A stretch of DNA of 64,000 nucleotides from positions 186,001-250,000 of IMG/VR virus record IMGVR_UViG_3300047320_000285; one strand, given 5' to 3'. The stretch is from a virus. The position numbers and the translations under genes were made by a program. The notes beneath the pieces are model-generated. The model had not been told where the DNA came from, did no database searches, and was given only the letters and a program-made list of their open reading frames with translations. Below are positions 10,449 to 18,568 of this stretch, piece after piece. Position 1 is the first letter of the stretch. Every line of letters begins with the position of its first letter.

Positions 10449-11174
10449 ATGAACCCGAAGAAGTTGATTCGCGACCCCAAGCGGGTGCAGGCGTGTCTCA
10501 AGGAGTTGCCGGACCACCGGCTCGTGGCTCTGAAGCCTGTGAAGATTTACGTTCCTGCCCGCTTCAATGAGCGCAACCTCGCGACCATTGGCACCGAAGT
10601 CTACATTGTCGGCATCTACGGCATTGTGGTAGAAGACCAGTACTACGGGTCCTCGACGGTGAACGCCATGATGCGTATCGAGCCATCCTCGATTATGCGC
10701 ATTCAGGTGGACGGGGAGGAATACTTCGAATTCAGTTTCGACGCAGGCGCGACGGTGATCAGCTCCACCCTGCTGGTCAAGCAGGATACGCTGGTCTATC
10801 GGATCTACGACGAGATCTTCGCCAAAGGTCGGGTGCCGTGGTACATGAGTTTGCTGCAGTTGGGCCGGCTGTTCGAGACCGCCAAGAAGCACGCTGGGGC
10901 GAACTTGGGCCAGAACCAAGAAGTGACCGAGCTGATCGCCTCGATCATTGCCCGTGACGAGAGTGATCGTCACTTGCAGTACCGCTCTACGATCAAGAGC
11001 ATGGATGACCTGCAAAGGCGTCCACCCGTGTACATTCCGATGCGTTCCGTTCAGTACGCGGCAAACAACACGCTTAACAAGTTGGCGGGGTCCTACTTCG
11101 GTGAAGCCGTGGTGTCAGCACTGGTGACCCCGAGTGACCGGACGGAACGCATTGAGTCTCTGCTGAGAAAGTGA
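10449..11174 (+). CDS. Probable virion protein, unknown function
   Basis: A 241-residue protein with a beta-rich first half (runs such as KIYVPARF and EVYIVGIYGIVVEDQYYG) and a helical second half. AAGGAC lies just before the ATG. The prohead protease gene begins 7 bases after the stop, so these genes are one transcription unit. No family is recognised. Position suggests a head- or neck-related virion protein, which would need a profile search to test. Confidence 0.85.
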   Translation: MNPKKLIRDPKRVQACLKELPDHRLVALKPVKIYVPARFNERNLATIGTEVYIVGIYGIVVEDQYYGSSTVNAMMRIEPSSIMRIQVDGEEYFEFSFDAGATVISSTLLVKQDTLVYRIYDEIFAKGRVPWYMSLLQLGRLFETAKKHAGANLGQNQEVTELIASIIARDESDRHLQYRSTIKSMDDLQRRPPVYIPMRSVQYAANNTLNKLAGSYFGEAVVSALVTPSDRTERIESLLRK

Positions 11175-11181
11175 GAAAGAA

Positions 11182-11946
11182 ATGAGCAATCAGGTACGTT
11201 TTGCCTGCACGGCCTTGGCAGGCACCAACCGGGCTGGCAAGCTGGTCGCAGACGCAAATGGCTACTACGACATGGTCGTGGGTGGCTTGAACGTCTTCAA
11301 CTCAGTGGGCCAGTACTACACCTACGAAGGGGCGAAAGAACTCTTCGAGGAGTCCAGTCAGTTCATGCGGCGTGTCAAGCGCGGCGTGCTGGCCGGGGAA
11401 CAAGGCCATCCGAAGTGGCAACCCGGCATGAGCGAGTCGGCCTACGCCCAACGCATCATGTCGATCTACGAAGAGAACGTGTGCTGCCATCACAAGGAAG
11501 TCTATCTCGACTTTGACAATGTCAAGGATGAGGCGGGCCGCCCGGTGATTGCGATCCGCTCCAAGTTGAAGCCGGCCGGTCCGCATGGCGAGGCCTTGCG
11601 CCAGTCGCTGGAGAATCCGGATGAGAACGTCTGCTTCTCGATTCGGGCCTTCACCGATGACTTCCAAGACCGCGGTCGTGGCTTGACCAAACGGATCTTG
11701 CGCACCATCGTGACGTGGGACCGGGTGACCGAACCGGGTCTGTCGGTGGCGGAGAAATACAAGAGCCCCGCGCTCGAATCGCTGGAAGATCGTTACTTCT
11801 CGCGCGGGGTGCTCGAGCGCGGCATGGCTGATGCCCAAGTCAAGGGCATCGCAACAGAATCCTCGCTCATGACCGGACACGAACTGTTCAAGGCCATGGG
11901 TTGGATCATGCCCAAGGGCGATCGCCCGTCGTTCCTCAAGTGGTAA
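11182..11946 (+). CDS. Prohead maturation protease (T4 gp21 / phiKZ gp175-like)
   Basis: A 254-residue protein with the layout of S80-type phage head proteases. A GEQGHP motif near residue 73 would give the catalytic His, and FSIRAFTDD near residue 155 the catalytic Ser. Between them is a beta-rich core. Such proteases are activated inside the prohead and cut scaffold, inner-body and capsid proteins after S/A/G-x-E. In phiKZ the enzyme is gp175, close to gp178 and gp180, and the same neighbourhood is seen here. The ribosome site is AGAAAG before the ATG. A hairpin terminator with a TTTATGCC tail follows the stop. The third catalytic residue is not assigned. Confidence 0.8.
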   Translation: MSNQVRFACTALAGTNRAGKLVADANGYYDMVVGGLNVFNSVGQYYTYEGAKELFEESSQFMRRVKRGVLAGEQGHPKWQPGMSESAYAQRIMSIYEENVCCHHKEVYLDFDNVKDEAGRPVIAIRSKLKPAGPHGEALRQSLENPDENVCFSIRAFTDDFQDRGRGLTKRILRTIVTWDRVTEPGLSVAEKYKSPALESLEDRYFSRGVLERGMADAQVKGIATESSLMTGHELFKAMGWIMPKGDRPSFLKW

Positions 11947-11963
11947 CACCACCCCGTCATAGG

Positions 11964-11992
11964 CCCCCGCTCACAAGGCGGGGGTTTATGCC
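11964..11992 (+). terminator. Hairpin + TTTATGCC terminator after protease gene
   Basis: CCCCCGC (11964-11970) pairs with GCGGGGG (11978-11984). TTTATGCC follows at 11985-11992 in place of a plain T tract. The same tail recurs at many gene ends in this window. Confidence 0.75.
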
Positions 11993-12014
11993 GTGTTGTA
12001 TTTATTTTTGATCA

Positions 12015-12022
12015 CATATTAC
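12015..12022 (+). promoter_or_regulatory. Early-promoter-like motif CATATTAC
   Basis: CATATTAC lies 56 bases before the next ATG in an AT-rich gap. It differs by one base from the phiKZ early promoter core TATATTAC. The same position is used upstream of several probable early genes here. Confidence 0.5.
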
Positions 12023-12077
12023 CAACATGTACAAGCAGCACGAATGATCTTACACTTCCTCACACTGGAGTCAAGCC

Positions 12078-12563
12078 ATGGGCGTCAAGATTGAGTTCAT
12101 CGTCAACAAACAACTCGGACTCGGACCGGTACAAACAAAGAAAGTCCAAGCCGATACCAAGCAGCTGGCGATCCTGCTGGGCAAGATCAATACCGACCCC
12201 AAGTGGGACAAGCTGCTGACCACAGGTAGCGGGATGTTGGCGGGCAAGGGTGACTTCCTGTTGCTGGAAGATCTAGACCTGAACACCAAGGCCAACAAAG
12301 AATACCTGCAAGATGCGGGTGAGCTGAAAGTGATCTGTCAGGCGCTGCTCGACGCCAAAGACACCGCGCTGCGCATGCGCCTGACGAAAGCGCAGAAACA
12401 GATGCTGCGCGAACAGACCGAAGGTCACTTGATGCTCTGTGGTGTAGAGATGGGTCGTCGGCCGGTTGCACCGAAAGGCCAGCCGTCGCGTTTTGTCGAC
12501 TGCCTGATGTTTCAACCCGAATATCGGACCAGCCGGATATTCGTTGTCTACAGCGATCTGTGA
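12078..12563 (+). CDS. Protein of unknown function, probable early gene
   Basis: A 161-residue protein beginning MGVKIEFIVNKQ, Lys/Leu-rich, with no recognised family. CTGGAG lies ahead of the ATG. It stands alone after the protease terminator and downstream of a CATATTAC motif, so it is likely expressed early from its own promoter. Its C-terminus has a beta-rich stretch (SRIFVVYSDL). It is followed by a 96-base gap and another small gene on the same strand. Confidence 0.8.
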   Translation: MGVKIEFIVNKQLGLGPVQTKKVQADTKQLAILLGKINTDPKWDKLLTTGSGMLAGKGDFLLLEDLDLNTKANKEYLQDAGELKVICQALLDAKDTALRMRLTKAQKQMLREQTEGHLMLCGVEMGRRPVAPKGQPSRFVDCLMFQPEYRTSRIFVVYSDL

Positions 12564-12659
12564 CTGTACGAGACCGTACAAAGGTAGATTTTTACCACGC
12601 TCCACCATGCCATGCCACACGGCAAACCTTACACTTTTCCAAACGAGACGAGACGATCT

Positions 12660-13238
12660 ATGAGCGATGTTCTCCTGAAGTTTAATGGCCACACGCATGA
12701 CGCCAGCAAAGTGCTCGGCAAAGCCAGTCGGCCGGTGGAGGTCACCTACAAGGACATCAACACCGACATGAGCCTAGTGGAGTATCAGTGCGTGCCGCCG
12801 GGTTCGGATCCGCTCTACGGCGGCGCCACGGTGTTCATTCACTTTAACGGCAAGTACGTGCCGTTGATGGGTCGTGCGAAAGTCTTGACCGATAACTCGA
12901 ACCCCGAGCGTATCATCAAGGGCATGCTGATTACCAGCGTGGCACTGAAAGCAGCCCGGCTCGAAACCAGCTACGTCAGGCCGTCGGGTCCGACGACACT
13001 GCCGACCCCGAGCGAAGGCATCCGTGTCAGTCAACCCGAACATGCCCCGCTGAAGAATATCGATGCGCTGCGCGATCGTTTCAGCAGTCCTGCATCCAAG
13101 CCGAGCCCGCGTCATCACGACACGGAGCGTCGGCCGTCTCAGAATTACGGCGGCACTAGCCGTCCGGAATCGGCCACCGGGAGTTCGCTGCGTTCCCGTA
13201 GTCCGTATCGTGGCACCACCAAACGCAGCGGAGTCTAG
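12660..13238 (+). CDS. Unknown protein with basic Ser/Arg-rich tail
   Basis: A 192-residue protein. I prefer the ATG at 12660 (MSDVLLKFNGH) to one 48 bases upstream because the extension is Cys/His/Pro-rich and unlike the rest. The first 110 residues look like a compact beta-rich domain (VFIHFNGKYVPLMGRAKV). The remainder is low complexity with Pro, Ser, His and Arg and ends in an SR-like tail (LRSRSPYRGTTKRSGV), suggesting disorder or nucleic-acid binding. No clear Shine-Dalgarno sequence is visible. Function unknown. Confidence 0.75.
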   Translation: MSDVLLKFNGHTHDASKVLGKASRPVEVTYKDINTDMSLVEYQCVPPGSDPLYGGATVFIHFNGKYVPLMGRAKVLTDNSNPERIIKGMLITSVALKAARLETSYVRPSGPTTLPTPSEGIRVSQPEHAPLKNIDALRDRFSSPASKPSPRHHDTERRPSQNYGGTSRPESATGSSLRSRSPYRGTTKRSGV

Positions 13239-13303
13239 CGCTAGACTTCTTTAGACGCAGTAACATTCTTCAATCACAAAACCGAAACAAGGAAGGTATT
13301 ATC

Positions 13304-13771
13304 ATGGCAAAGGAAATCAGCCAAAAGAGCCACGACGACGCAAAGGCACTGCGCAAGCTCCTCGACATCGATCCGAAGACGGGCGTGACCAAGGACGTGC
13401 CGAAGGACTGGTACGACGGTCAGCGCGAAGCATTCGGCGTCGATCCCGAGCAGCTCAAGCTGGTGCGTGAACTCGACACCCACGTCGCGCAAGTCGCCAC
13501 CCTCGCCGTCGGCGAAGAAGCGAACCACCTCGGCAAGAAGAGCAAGGATCTGGACCGCGTGCAGGTCAAGATCCACGCCGACGGTCGCAACGGTTTCAAC
13601 GTCGACTGGAAGCGCCGCATCGAAACGATGAACCCGACCACCAAGGAAAAGGGCGAAAAGTTCGGCGTGGTCAACGTCAAGTTCGACTTCTACGGCACGG
13701 GCACGCACGGCGAGATGAAGCTGATCCGCGAACACATCGCCACGCAAGGCGCTGCCTCGCTGGCAGACTGA
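13304..13771 (+). CDS. Small, probably highly expressed protein of unknown function
   Basis: A 155-residue charged soluble protein preceded by a strong AAGGAAGG site. Its codons are strongly biased to C- and G-ending forms (CGC, AAG, GAC, ATC), as in the probable chimallin gene, which suggests high expression. No membrane segment, signal or known motif is visible. A long hairpin and a GC-rich terminator with a T tract follow it, so it is probably a monocistronic transcript. Confidence 0.82.
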   Translation: MAKEISQKSHDDAKALRKLLDIDPKTGVTKDVPKDWYDGQREAFGVDPEQLKLVRELDTHVAQVATLAVGEEANHLGKKSKDLDRVQVKIHADGRNGFNVDWKRRIETMNPTTKEKGEKFGVVNVKFDFYGTGTHGEMKLIREHIATQGAASLAD

Positions 13772-13847
13772 ACGTCGCGCGGCCGACGCGCTGGTGCTTC
13801 TGAGACCGTTGTGATGGGCGACTCGGAGCACCAGCACTGAGCAAGAC

Positions 13848-13890
13848 CCCGCCCCTTCGGGGGCGGGCATTTCCTCGCTTCTTTTTTTTT
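13848..13890 (+). terminator. Terminator with long T tract
   Basis: CCCGCCCC, TTCG loop, GGGGCGGG (13848-13867), then a nine-base T run at 13882-13890. A second imperfect hairpin lies just upstream (about 13790-13836). Confidence 0.75.
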
Positions 13891-13897
13891 GGCTCAA

Positions 13898-14347
13898 ATG
13901 AACAGAATCGATTTCGATCTCATCGTTAATGAGTTGCGTAAGGGCTTGCGCCCCCACACCGATCCGATCGCTCAGGCAATCTTGGCGCGCACTCAGTTCT
14001 TCCACGAATTCCGCACTATCGGCCTCACAGCGGCTCGGCAGACGGGTAAGTCCCGTTGGGCCTTCGAGCAGCTGGCGAAGGATCGTAGCGCCTGTATGAT
14101 CGTCCCCAAGGGCTTAACGCGCGATGAGATCTTTCAGTACGAGGATCGCATGGGGGTGGTGAATGTGGATGAACGCACCTTTACGATCCGGGAAGTACAA
14201 CACCTGATTTGCCGGGACAAGTTTGAAGCGTGGTCAACGATTTACTTCGATGATGCCACGCACAAGTACCACTTTCTGAAAAAGCAATTGCTGGAGTATC
14301 TGCACAAACACCAGCGTTTTGAGACGACGATTATCCTCGTCGGTTAA
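13898..14347 (+). CDS. Mini P-loop ATPase-like protein
   Basis: A 149-residue protein starting at the ATG at 13898; an in-frame TTG lies 9 bases upstream. It has a Walker A-like motif, ARQTGKSRWA, near residues 46-55, and a hydrophobic strand ending in acidic residues (STIYFDDATH) that could be Walker B. The RQTGKS form is the one seen in large terminases, including that in this window (QPRQTGKS). Here, though, the protein ends after the P-loop core and has no nuclease domain. It may be a truncated ATPase or a decoy/regulatory domain. The ACP gene begins 24 bases after its stop. Confidence 0.8.
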   Translation: MNRIDFDLIVNELRKGLRPHTDPIAQAILARTQFFHEFRTIGLTAARQTGKSRWAFEQLAKDRSACMIVPKGLTRDEIFQYEDRMGVVNVDERTFTIREVQHLICRDKFEAWSTIYFDDATHKYHFLKKQLLEYLHKHQRFETTIILVG

Positions 14348-14371
14348 ACCTCTTACTGATTACCTACTACA

Positions 14372-14614
14372 ATGAACAACATTGAAAGCCGTGTAAAGCA
14401 AATCGTCGCCCATCAGACCGGTGTCTCGGAGACGGCCATCAGTGGCGAGCAAAACCTCGTCAAGGATCTGGGCATGGACAGTCTCGATGAAGTGGAATGC
14501 CTGATGGCGATCGAAGACACCTTCGACCTGCGCATCGAGGACGAAGACGCCCGTGAAATGAAGACCGTGCAGCAACTGGTCGATTACGTCACCAAAGCCA
14601 AGCAACCGGCGTAA
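14372..14614 (+). CDS. acpP: Acyl carrier protein
   Basis: An 80-residue protein that reads like a bacterial acyl carrier protein from end to end. It begins MNNIESRVKQIVAHQTGV and has the phosphopantetheine attachment motif GMDSLDEVE, with the modifiable serine at residue 37. The acidic helix after it (MAIEDTFDLRIEDEDA) is also typical. ACPs carry acyl chains for fatty-acid, lipid A and lipoyl synthesis and need a 4'-phosphopantetheinyl transferase, which would have to come from the host. This gene is unusual for a phage of this type. It sits between a mini P-loop ATPase gene and two overlapping small frames. Confidence 0.92.
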   Translation: MNNIESRVKQIVAHQTGVSETAISGEQNLVKDLGMDSLDEVECLMAIEDTFDLRIEDEDAREMKTVQQLVDYVTKAKQPA

Positions 14615-14624
14615 GGGACGGATG

Positions 14625-14843
14625 ATGACTGATGATTACCGCAGTTGGCTTTCGAGCCGTCTGATGGGCGAAGCCGGATTGGTTGATGATCCGAGCTTCG
14701 TATTACCTTCCACGCCACGCACACCGAATAATGACAACCGACTCAAGTGTGGTCGAGAAGGAAAAGGCACCCAACTTTTTCTTGTGGACCATTCAAATCC
14801 CCCAATGGCGCCGTCACCGAACGGCCGGTCTCAAACTCATTGA
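14625..14843 (+). CDS. Small ORF after ACP, uncertain
   Basis: A 72-codon frame starting 10 bases after the ACP stop, with GGGACGG before the ATG. The first 36 or so residues look protein-like (SSRLMGEAGLVDD). From 14731 on it overlaps the next gene in another frame and its sequence becomes irregular. It may be a short coupled gene, a leader peptide, or the remnant of a gene that lost its original stop. Confidence 0.4.
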   Translation: MTDDYRSWLSSRLMGEAGLVDDPSFVLPSTPRTPNNDNRLKCGREGKGTQLFLVDHSNPPMAPSPNGRSQTH

Positions 14844-15192
14844 CATCACCGTCAAGAGTGGCGACCACGCGTTTGCCCCGCATGGTTTTGATTTAAAGCA
14901 GTACAAGGCCGGAGCGATGTCGGAAGATGAATACACCGAACGCTATATGGACAAGATGCTCGAGTCCATGCAGGAGCATAAAAGCCACTGGGACCATCTG
15001 TCAGCGTATAAATACGCGGTCTACGGCTGCTACTGTCCGGAAGGGGCCTACTGCCATCGGCATCTGTTTAAGAACTTGGCCAAAGCCCATCTGGAAGGGA
15101 TGGGTTGGACGCCTAAGTTGATGGGGGAGTTTCACGGGGATCTGGAAGGGTTGGTGATTTCTGATGCGTTCCAACATGCCTGTCCGGCATAA
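14731..15192 (+). CDS. DUF488-like protein of unknown function
   Basis: A 153-residue protein from the ATG at 14731; the same frame is open from 14683. The C-terminal half contains YGCYCPEGAYCHRHLF followed by a helix, resembling the conserved Cys/His motif of DUF488-type proteins found in bacteria and phages. The molecular role of that family is not established. The Cys-rich motif could bind metal. It closes the rightward small-gene block and faces the leftward tail genes across a bidirectional terminator. Confidence 0.7.
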   Translation: MTTDSSVVEKEKAPNFFLWTIQIPQWRRHRTAGLKLIDITVKSGDHAFAPHGFDLKQYKAGAMSEDEYTERYMDKMLESMQEHKSHWDHLSAYKYAVYGCYCPEGAYCHRHLFKNLAKAHLEGMGWTPKLMGEFHGDLEGLVISDAFQHACPA

Positions 15193-15229
15193 AGGCCCAG
15201 CCCCCGCAAGGGAGCTGGGCTTTATGCCG
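15186..15229. terminator. Bidirectional terminator between convergent genes
   Basis: An inverted repeat: CGGCATAAAG and GCCCAGC on the left arm, GCTGGG and CTTTATGCCG on the right. Each strand therefore reads hairpin followed by TTTATGCC. It separates the DUF488-like gene from the tail tube gene. Confidence 0.75.
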
Positions 15230-15236
15230 CCGTGGC

Positions 15237-16112
15237 TTAAACCACAGCTGCCGTCGCAGCGAGATTGGTGATACCGTTCGAATAGCCTTGGGCTTGCGCC
15301 GTGACTTCCGCACTGATCTGCTGTACGAACGCTTGCCGGTTGTACGGGTTCGCGTTGGTGATGTTGATCGAGTTCAGCAATTGCTGGCAGAACGCGATCA
15401 CGCCGCTGCCTTGCTGGGCCAAGCAGGAGAACTCGACGTCCAGCGTGCCGATTTCACCGCCTTGCGTAAGTTCACGCTGGCCACCCAACGAACCGCCGAT
15501 GCCGTTCTTCGGGTACATGTTCGTGCACAGCCAAGCCTTGTTGACCTTGGTGTGCGTCGGATCCGGCTCGATAAACGCCATGGTGGCCGAGTAACGATCC
15601 GCGAGCATGTCGGGTACAGCGTTGCCGGGGATGGTGTTCACGGAAGCGACCTTGCTTTCCGGATCCATCATGCAGTAACGTACCCAGCCGGTGAGGAAGT
15701 TGTAGATCGCCAGACCGTAGCGCTCGTTCCAACGGAACGTCGGGTTGGAGCGCTGCATCGTGACGTTGGTGAACTCTTCCTGAACCTGACCGCCGCCGCC
15801 CACCGGATTGGCATCCGAGGTTTCGATGGTCATTTCCATGTTCAGACCCGTGATCGACAGGGCTTGCAACTCGACGAGCGAGCGCAGGGTGCCGACCCAG
15901 AAGTCCGGTTGGTCGAGATTCTGGAACGCCGTGGGCGCCTCGATCAGCAAACAGATGAGGTTCCGGCGCACGTACGCCTGATTGCTCACCCAGCTGGTCA
16001 AGTCCGGCGTGTAGCCGTTTTGGCCACCGTTGCGCAGGTCGACCATGCTGTTGGTCGTGCCTTTCGCGTAGGCTACGCCTTGCGGCAGAAACACGTTGTT
16101 AATTCGACTCAT
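15237..16112 (-). CDS. Tail tube protein (probable)
   Basis: A 291-residue protein, rich in Asn, Thr and Gln, with beta-rich stretches and no signal peptide. It lies directly downstream of the tail sheath gene on the same strand, the usual sheath-then-tube order of contractile-tailed phages. Size and composition fit a tube subunit, but I see no diagnostic motif. The call rests mainly on position and on recalled phiKZ order, where gp29 is the sheath and gp30/31 are tube candidates. Confidence 0.7.
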   Translation of the reverse strand: MSRINNVFLPQGVAYAKGTTNSMVDLRNGGQNGYTPDLTSWVSNQAYVRRNLICLLIEAPTAFQNLDQPDFWVGTLRSLVELQALSITGLNMEMTIETSDANPVGGGGQVQEEFTNVTMQRSNPTFRWNERYGLAIYNFLTGWVRYCMMDPESKVASVNTIPGNAVPDMLADRYSATMAFIEPDPTHTKVNKAWLCTNMYPKNGIGGSLGGQRELTQGGEIGTLDVEFSCLAQQGSGVIAFCQQLLNSINITNANPYNRQAFVQQISAEVTAQAQGYSNGITNLAATAAVV

Positions 16113-16186
16113 TTAGTCTGTCCTCAGTACGAGATCGATAGAAACCGTTGTCGAGGACCCCGTAAGGGGCCCCCAGCCTTCGGACG

Positions 16187-18319
16187 TTAGCCGGTGGTCG
16201 TGGTCGTGCCAGCCGGCAGATCTTCCATGCGGTACGCGCTGATCTGAAGCGTTTGCACGGTCTTCATGTTGTTCGCGAACAGCTTGATGTTCAGCGACCA
16301 GCTGAAACCACGCGCCAAGTCGGCGGCGCTGAAGTACGTGTCCGGCTGAATCACGAACCGGCCGTCGAAACGTTGGTTCGTGTTGTCGATCACGTACTGG
16401 TTGACGCGCGACACCAGCTGGGCGTTGGTGAGCTGCGTGTTGCCCGAGAAAGCCCGACGCGCACGCTGACCGACCTTTTCCAGTTCCACACAGCCGAGCA
16501 TCGTGATGATCGACGTGAGCACCGAGGTGTCGTTGTCGTACACCGTCTTGAACGCCGGGAAGTACAGCGCCCGACGGCTGAACGATTCGACCCACACCAG
16601 CCCGTTGGCCCAGTCCTTGTTGCGCACCGTGCTCGGCGTGAACGTGACATTCACATTCGAGAACAGGTTCACTTGGTTCTGCGGCCAAATGTCGAAACCA
16701 CCACCCGGCTTCCAGACGCCGTTGCCGGCACCCATGTAGTCGGCCAGCTTGTCAGCCAGCTCGATGGTGAGCGGCAGCGGGTTGTCGTACAGCGCGCCCG
16801 TGAGCGTGCCCGAACGGCCGATAATCGCACCGCGCATCGTCGACGTACCGAAGTAGTCCGATTCCGGGAACTGCTGCAACCGCGTCTTCAGTGCCACCGC
16901 CAGCGACGATTCTTCGTCAGCCGTGAGCACCGCGCCCGAGGCGTCGTACGGCGTGAGGAACACCGCCATGTCCTTACGGATAGCGATGACGCTGATCAGG
17001 TCGTACTTCGTCTGCAACGGGAAGCCCGTGTCGTACACCACCGATTCCGGATAACGGGCGTCGTCCAGATACGGTGAGAGCGGATCCGCGTAGCTCACCA
17101 CGTCAGCCGACACCAGCCCCGCGAACAGTGCGTTGCTCATCGTGCCGTCGCCACCACCCGTGAGGTAGAACGACGAGGCTTCCGACAGGCGCTGCGCGTT
17201 GGTGTCTTCCGTGTCCAGTACGATGGCCGTGTAGGGCACGTTCTGGCTCGACACGCAGCTGAATGGGTTCAGCCGGTACTGGTTGACAGCATCCGTGTCG
17301 GTGGTCACGAAGTCCGAGAAGCTGTCCGCGAACGGCTTTTCAGCGACGAAGAACTCAGCGAGCAGCGTGTCGACGAGCGACTGATACACCGCGAACTTAC
17401 CGATCGGGCCATACTGGTTCGGCAGACCCGACGGGTCATTGAGCAGCTGGTAGCTCTTCGGGAACTTCTTGGTGATGTAGAACTCGCTCTCATCGATCGA
17501 GCTGATCACCCCGGTTTTCAGACAGAAGTCGATCGACTGCGACGCGGACTGCGTCGGTACGATCTGCGCCGTGGCGTTGGCGCTGGACTTCTGCAGCATC
17601 TGCAGACGAAACGGATACACCCCGTCGGTCGTCAGGCTGGTGCTGTTGATCGGCGTCGAGGATTGCTCCGTCGGCGCGAACACACGCACACCGATCAAGT
17701 CGCCGATGGCGGCTTGGAACGGGTACTCGAAGTCCATGAACGGGTAGCGTTGCGACTGCGACGTCGATGCGCTGTCGGTCTGGTCGCCCGGCATGATGGT
17801 GCCCTTGCCGAAGCCGGTCGAACCGTCTGTTGCCAGGGCGATCGGCGTGACCACCCACTTGATCTTGTAGCCCGTGACGGTCGCCCCTTCGCCCACCACT
17901 TGCAACGGATCCCCGTTGGTATCGGTCTTGATGCTGCCATCGATATTGCGCTGCCAGTTCGGGACCTGAATCGGACCCAGCACATCCAGCCACAAACGGC
18001 CGTTCGAGGGCGGCGGCGCATCGGCCGGCACCACTCGCTGCATCATCATGCTGTTGCCTTTCGCGTTGACCGTATTGATCAGCGCGGTCGCGTGCGTCGC
18101 CCACGGCTTGCGATAGTCGAACGAATCCACGCCATACATCTGCGTCATCGCATCGCCTACCACCAGCTGCGGGTCGGACGGCCCAGTTTGCGCGTAGGTG
18201 TAGACCTTCGGAAGGTGGGTGGGCAGCACTTCCGGCACCGGTGCCAATGGCCTGGTGCTGTCGTCTTGCACACCCAGCATAACGGTCATCGGCGCGGCGT
18301 TCACAATTTGTTGCACCAT
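16187..18319 (-). CDS. Tail sheath protein (phiKZ gp29-like)
   Basis: A 710-residue protein in the size range of jumbo-phage sheaths. The C-terminal region has the features of contractile sheath domains. These include WPQNQVNLFSNVNVTF, then NKDWANGLVWVESFSRRALYFPAF, and a C-terminal beta domain (GRFVIQPDTYFSAADLARG). The sheath surrounds the tube and contracts to drive it through the cell envelope. The tube candidate follows it, and three virion-type genes and the terminase are divergent on the other strand. This matches phiKZ gp29 to gp25 order. Confidence 0.82.
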   Translation of the reverse strand: MVQQIVNAAPMTVMLGVQDDSTRPLAPVPEVLPTHLPKVYTYAQTGPSDPQLVVGDAMTQMYGVDSFDYRKPWATHATALINTVNAKGNSMMMQRVVPADAPPPSNGRLWLDVLGPIQVPNWQRNIDGSIKTDTNGDPLQVVGEGATVTGYKIKWVVTPIALATDGSTGFGKGTIMPGDQTDSASTSQSQRYPFMDFEYPFQAAIGDLIGVRVFAPTEQSSTPINSTSLTTDGVYPFRLQMLQKSSANATAQIVPTQSASQSIDFCLKTGVISSIDESEFYITKKFPKSYQLLNDPSGLPNQYGPIGKFAVYQSLVDTLLAEFFVAEKPFADSFSDFVTTDTDAVNQYRLNPFSCVSSQNVPYTAIVLDTEDTNAQRLSEASSFYLTGGGDGTMSNALFAGLVSADVVSYADPLSPYLDDARYPESVVYDTGFPLQTKYDLISVIAIRKDMAVFLTPYDASGAVLTADEESSLAVALKTRLQQFPESDYFGTSTMRGAIIGRSGTLTGALYDNPLPLTIELADKLADYMGAGNGVWKPGGGFDIWPQNQVNLFSNVNVTFTPSTVRNKDWANGLVWVESFSRRALYFPAFKTVYDNDTSVLTSIITMLGCVELEKVGQRARRAFSGNTQLTNAQLVSRVNQYVIDNTNQRFDGRFVIQPDTYFSAADLARGFSWSLNIKLFANNMKTVQTLQISAYRMEDLPAGTTTTTG

Positions 18320-18568
18320 TGCGATTCCTTTATTGAATGGTATGGTTTTCGAAGACGATGCTGCGACGCATCCTGTGTCCTCTCAAGAGGCTGACCATAT
18401 CAGGGGGAAGCCGTGAGGCCAAGCCTGATGAGAGTGTCAGTCATAACTATTGGGACTTTTTTCTGCGGCAAACACCATAGTGCTTTCCTATAAGAAAAAA
18501 TTGCATAGGATGGACGCGTCGTTTTCCTCCCCGTCTCTCTATTGACCCTCCCTTTCACGGTGTAGAAC

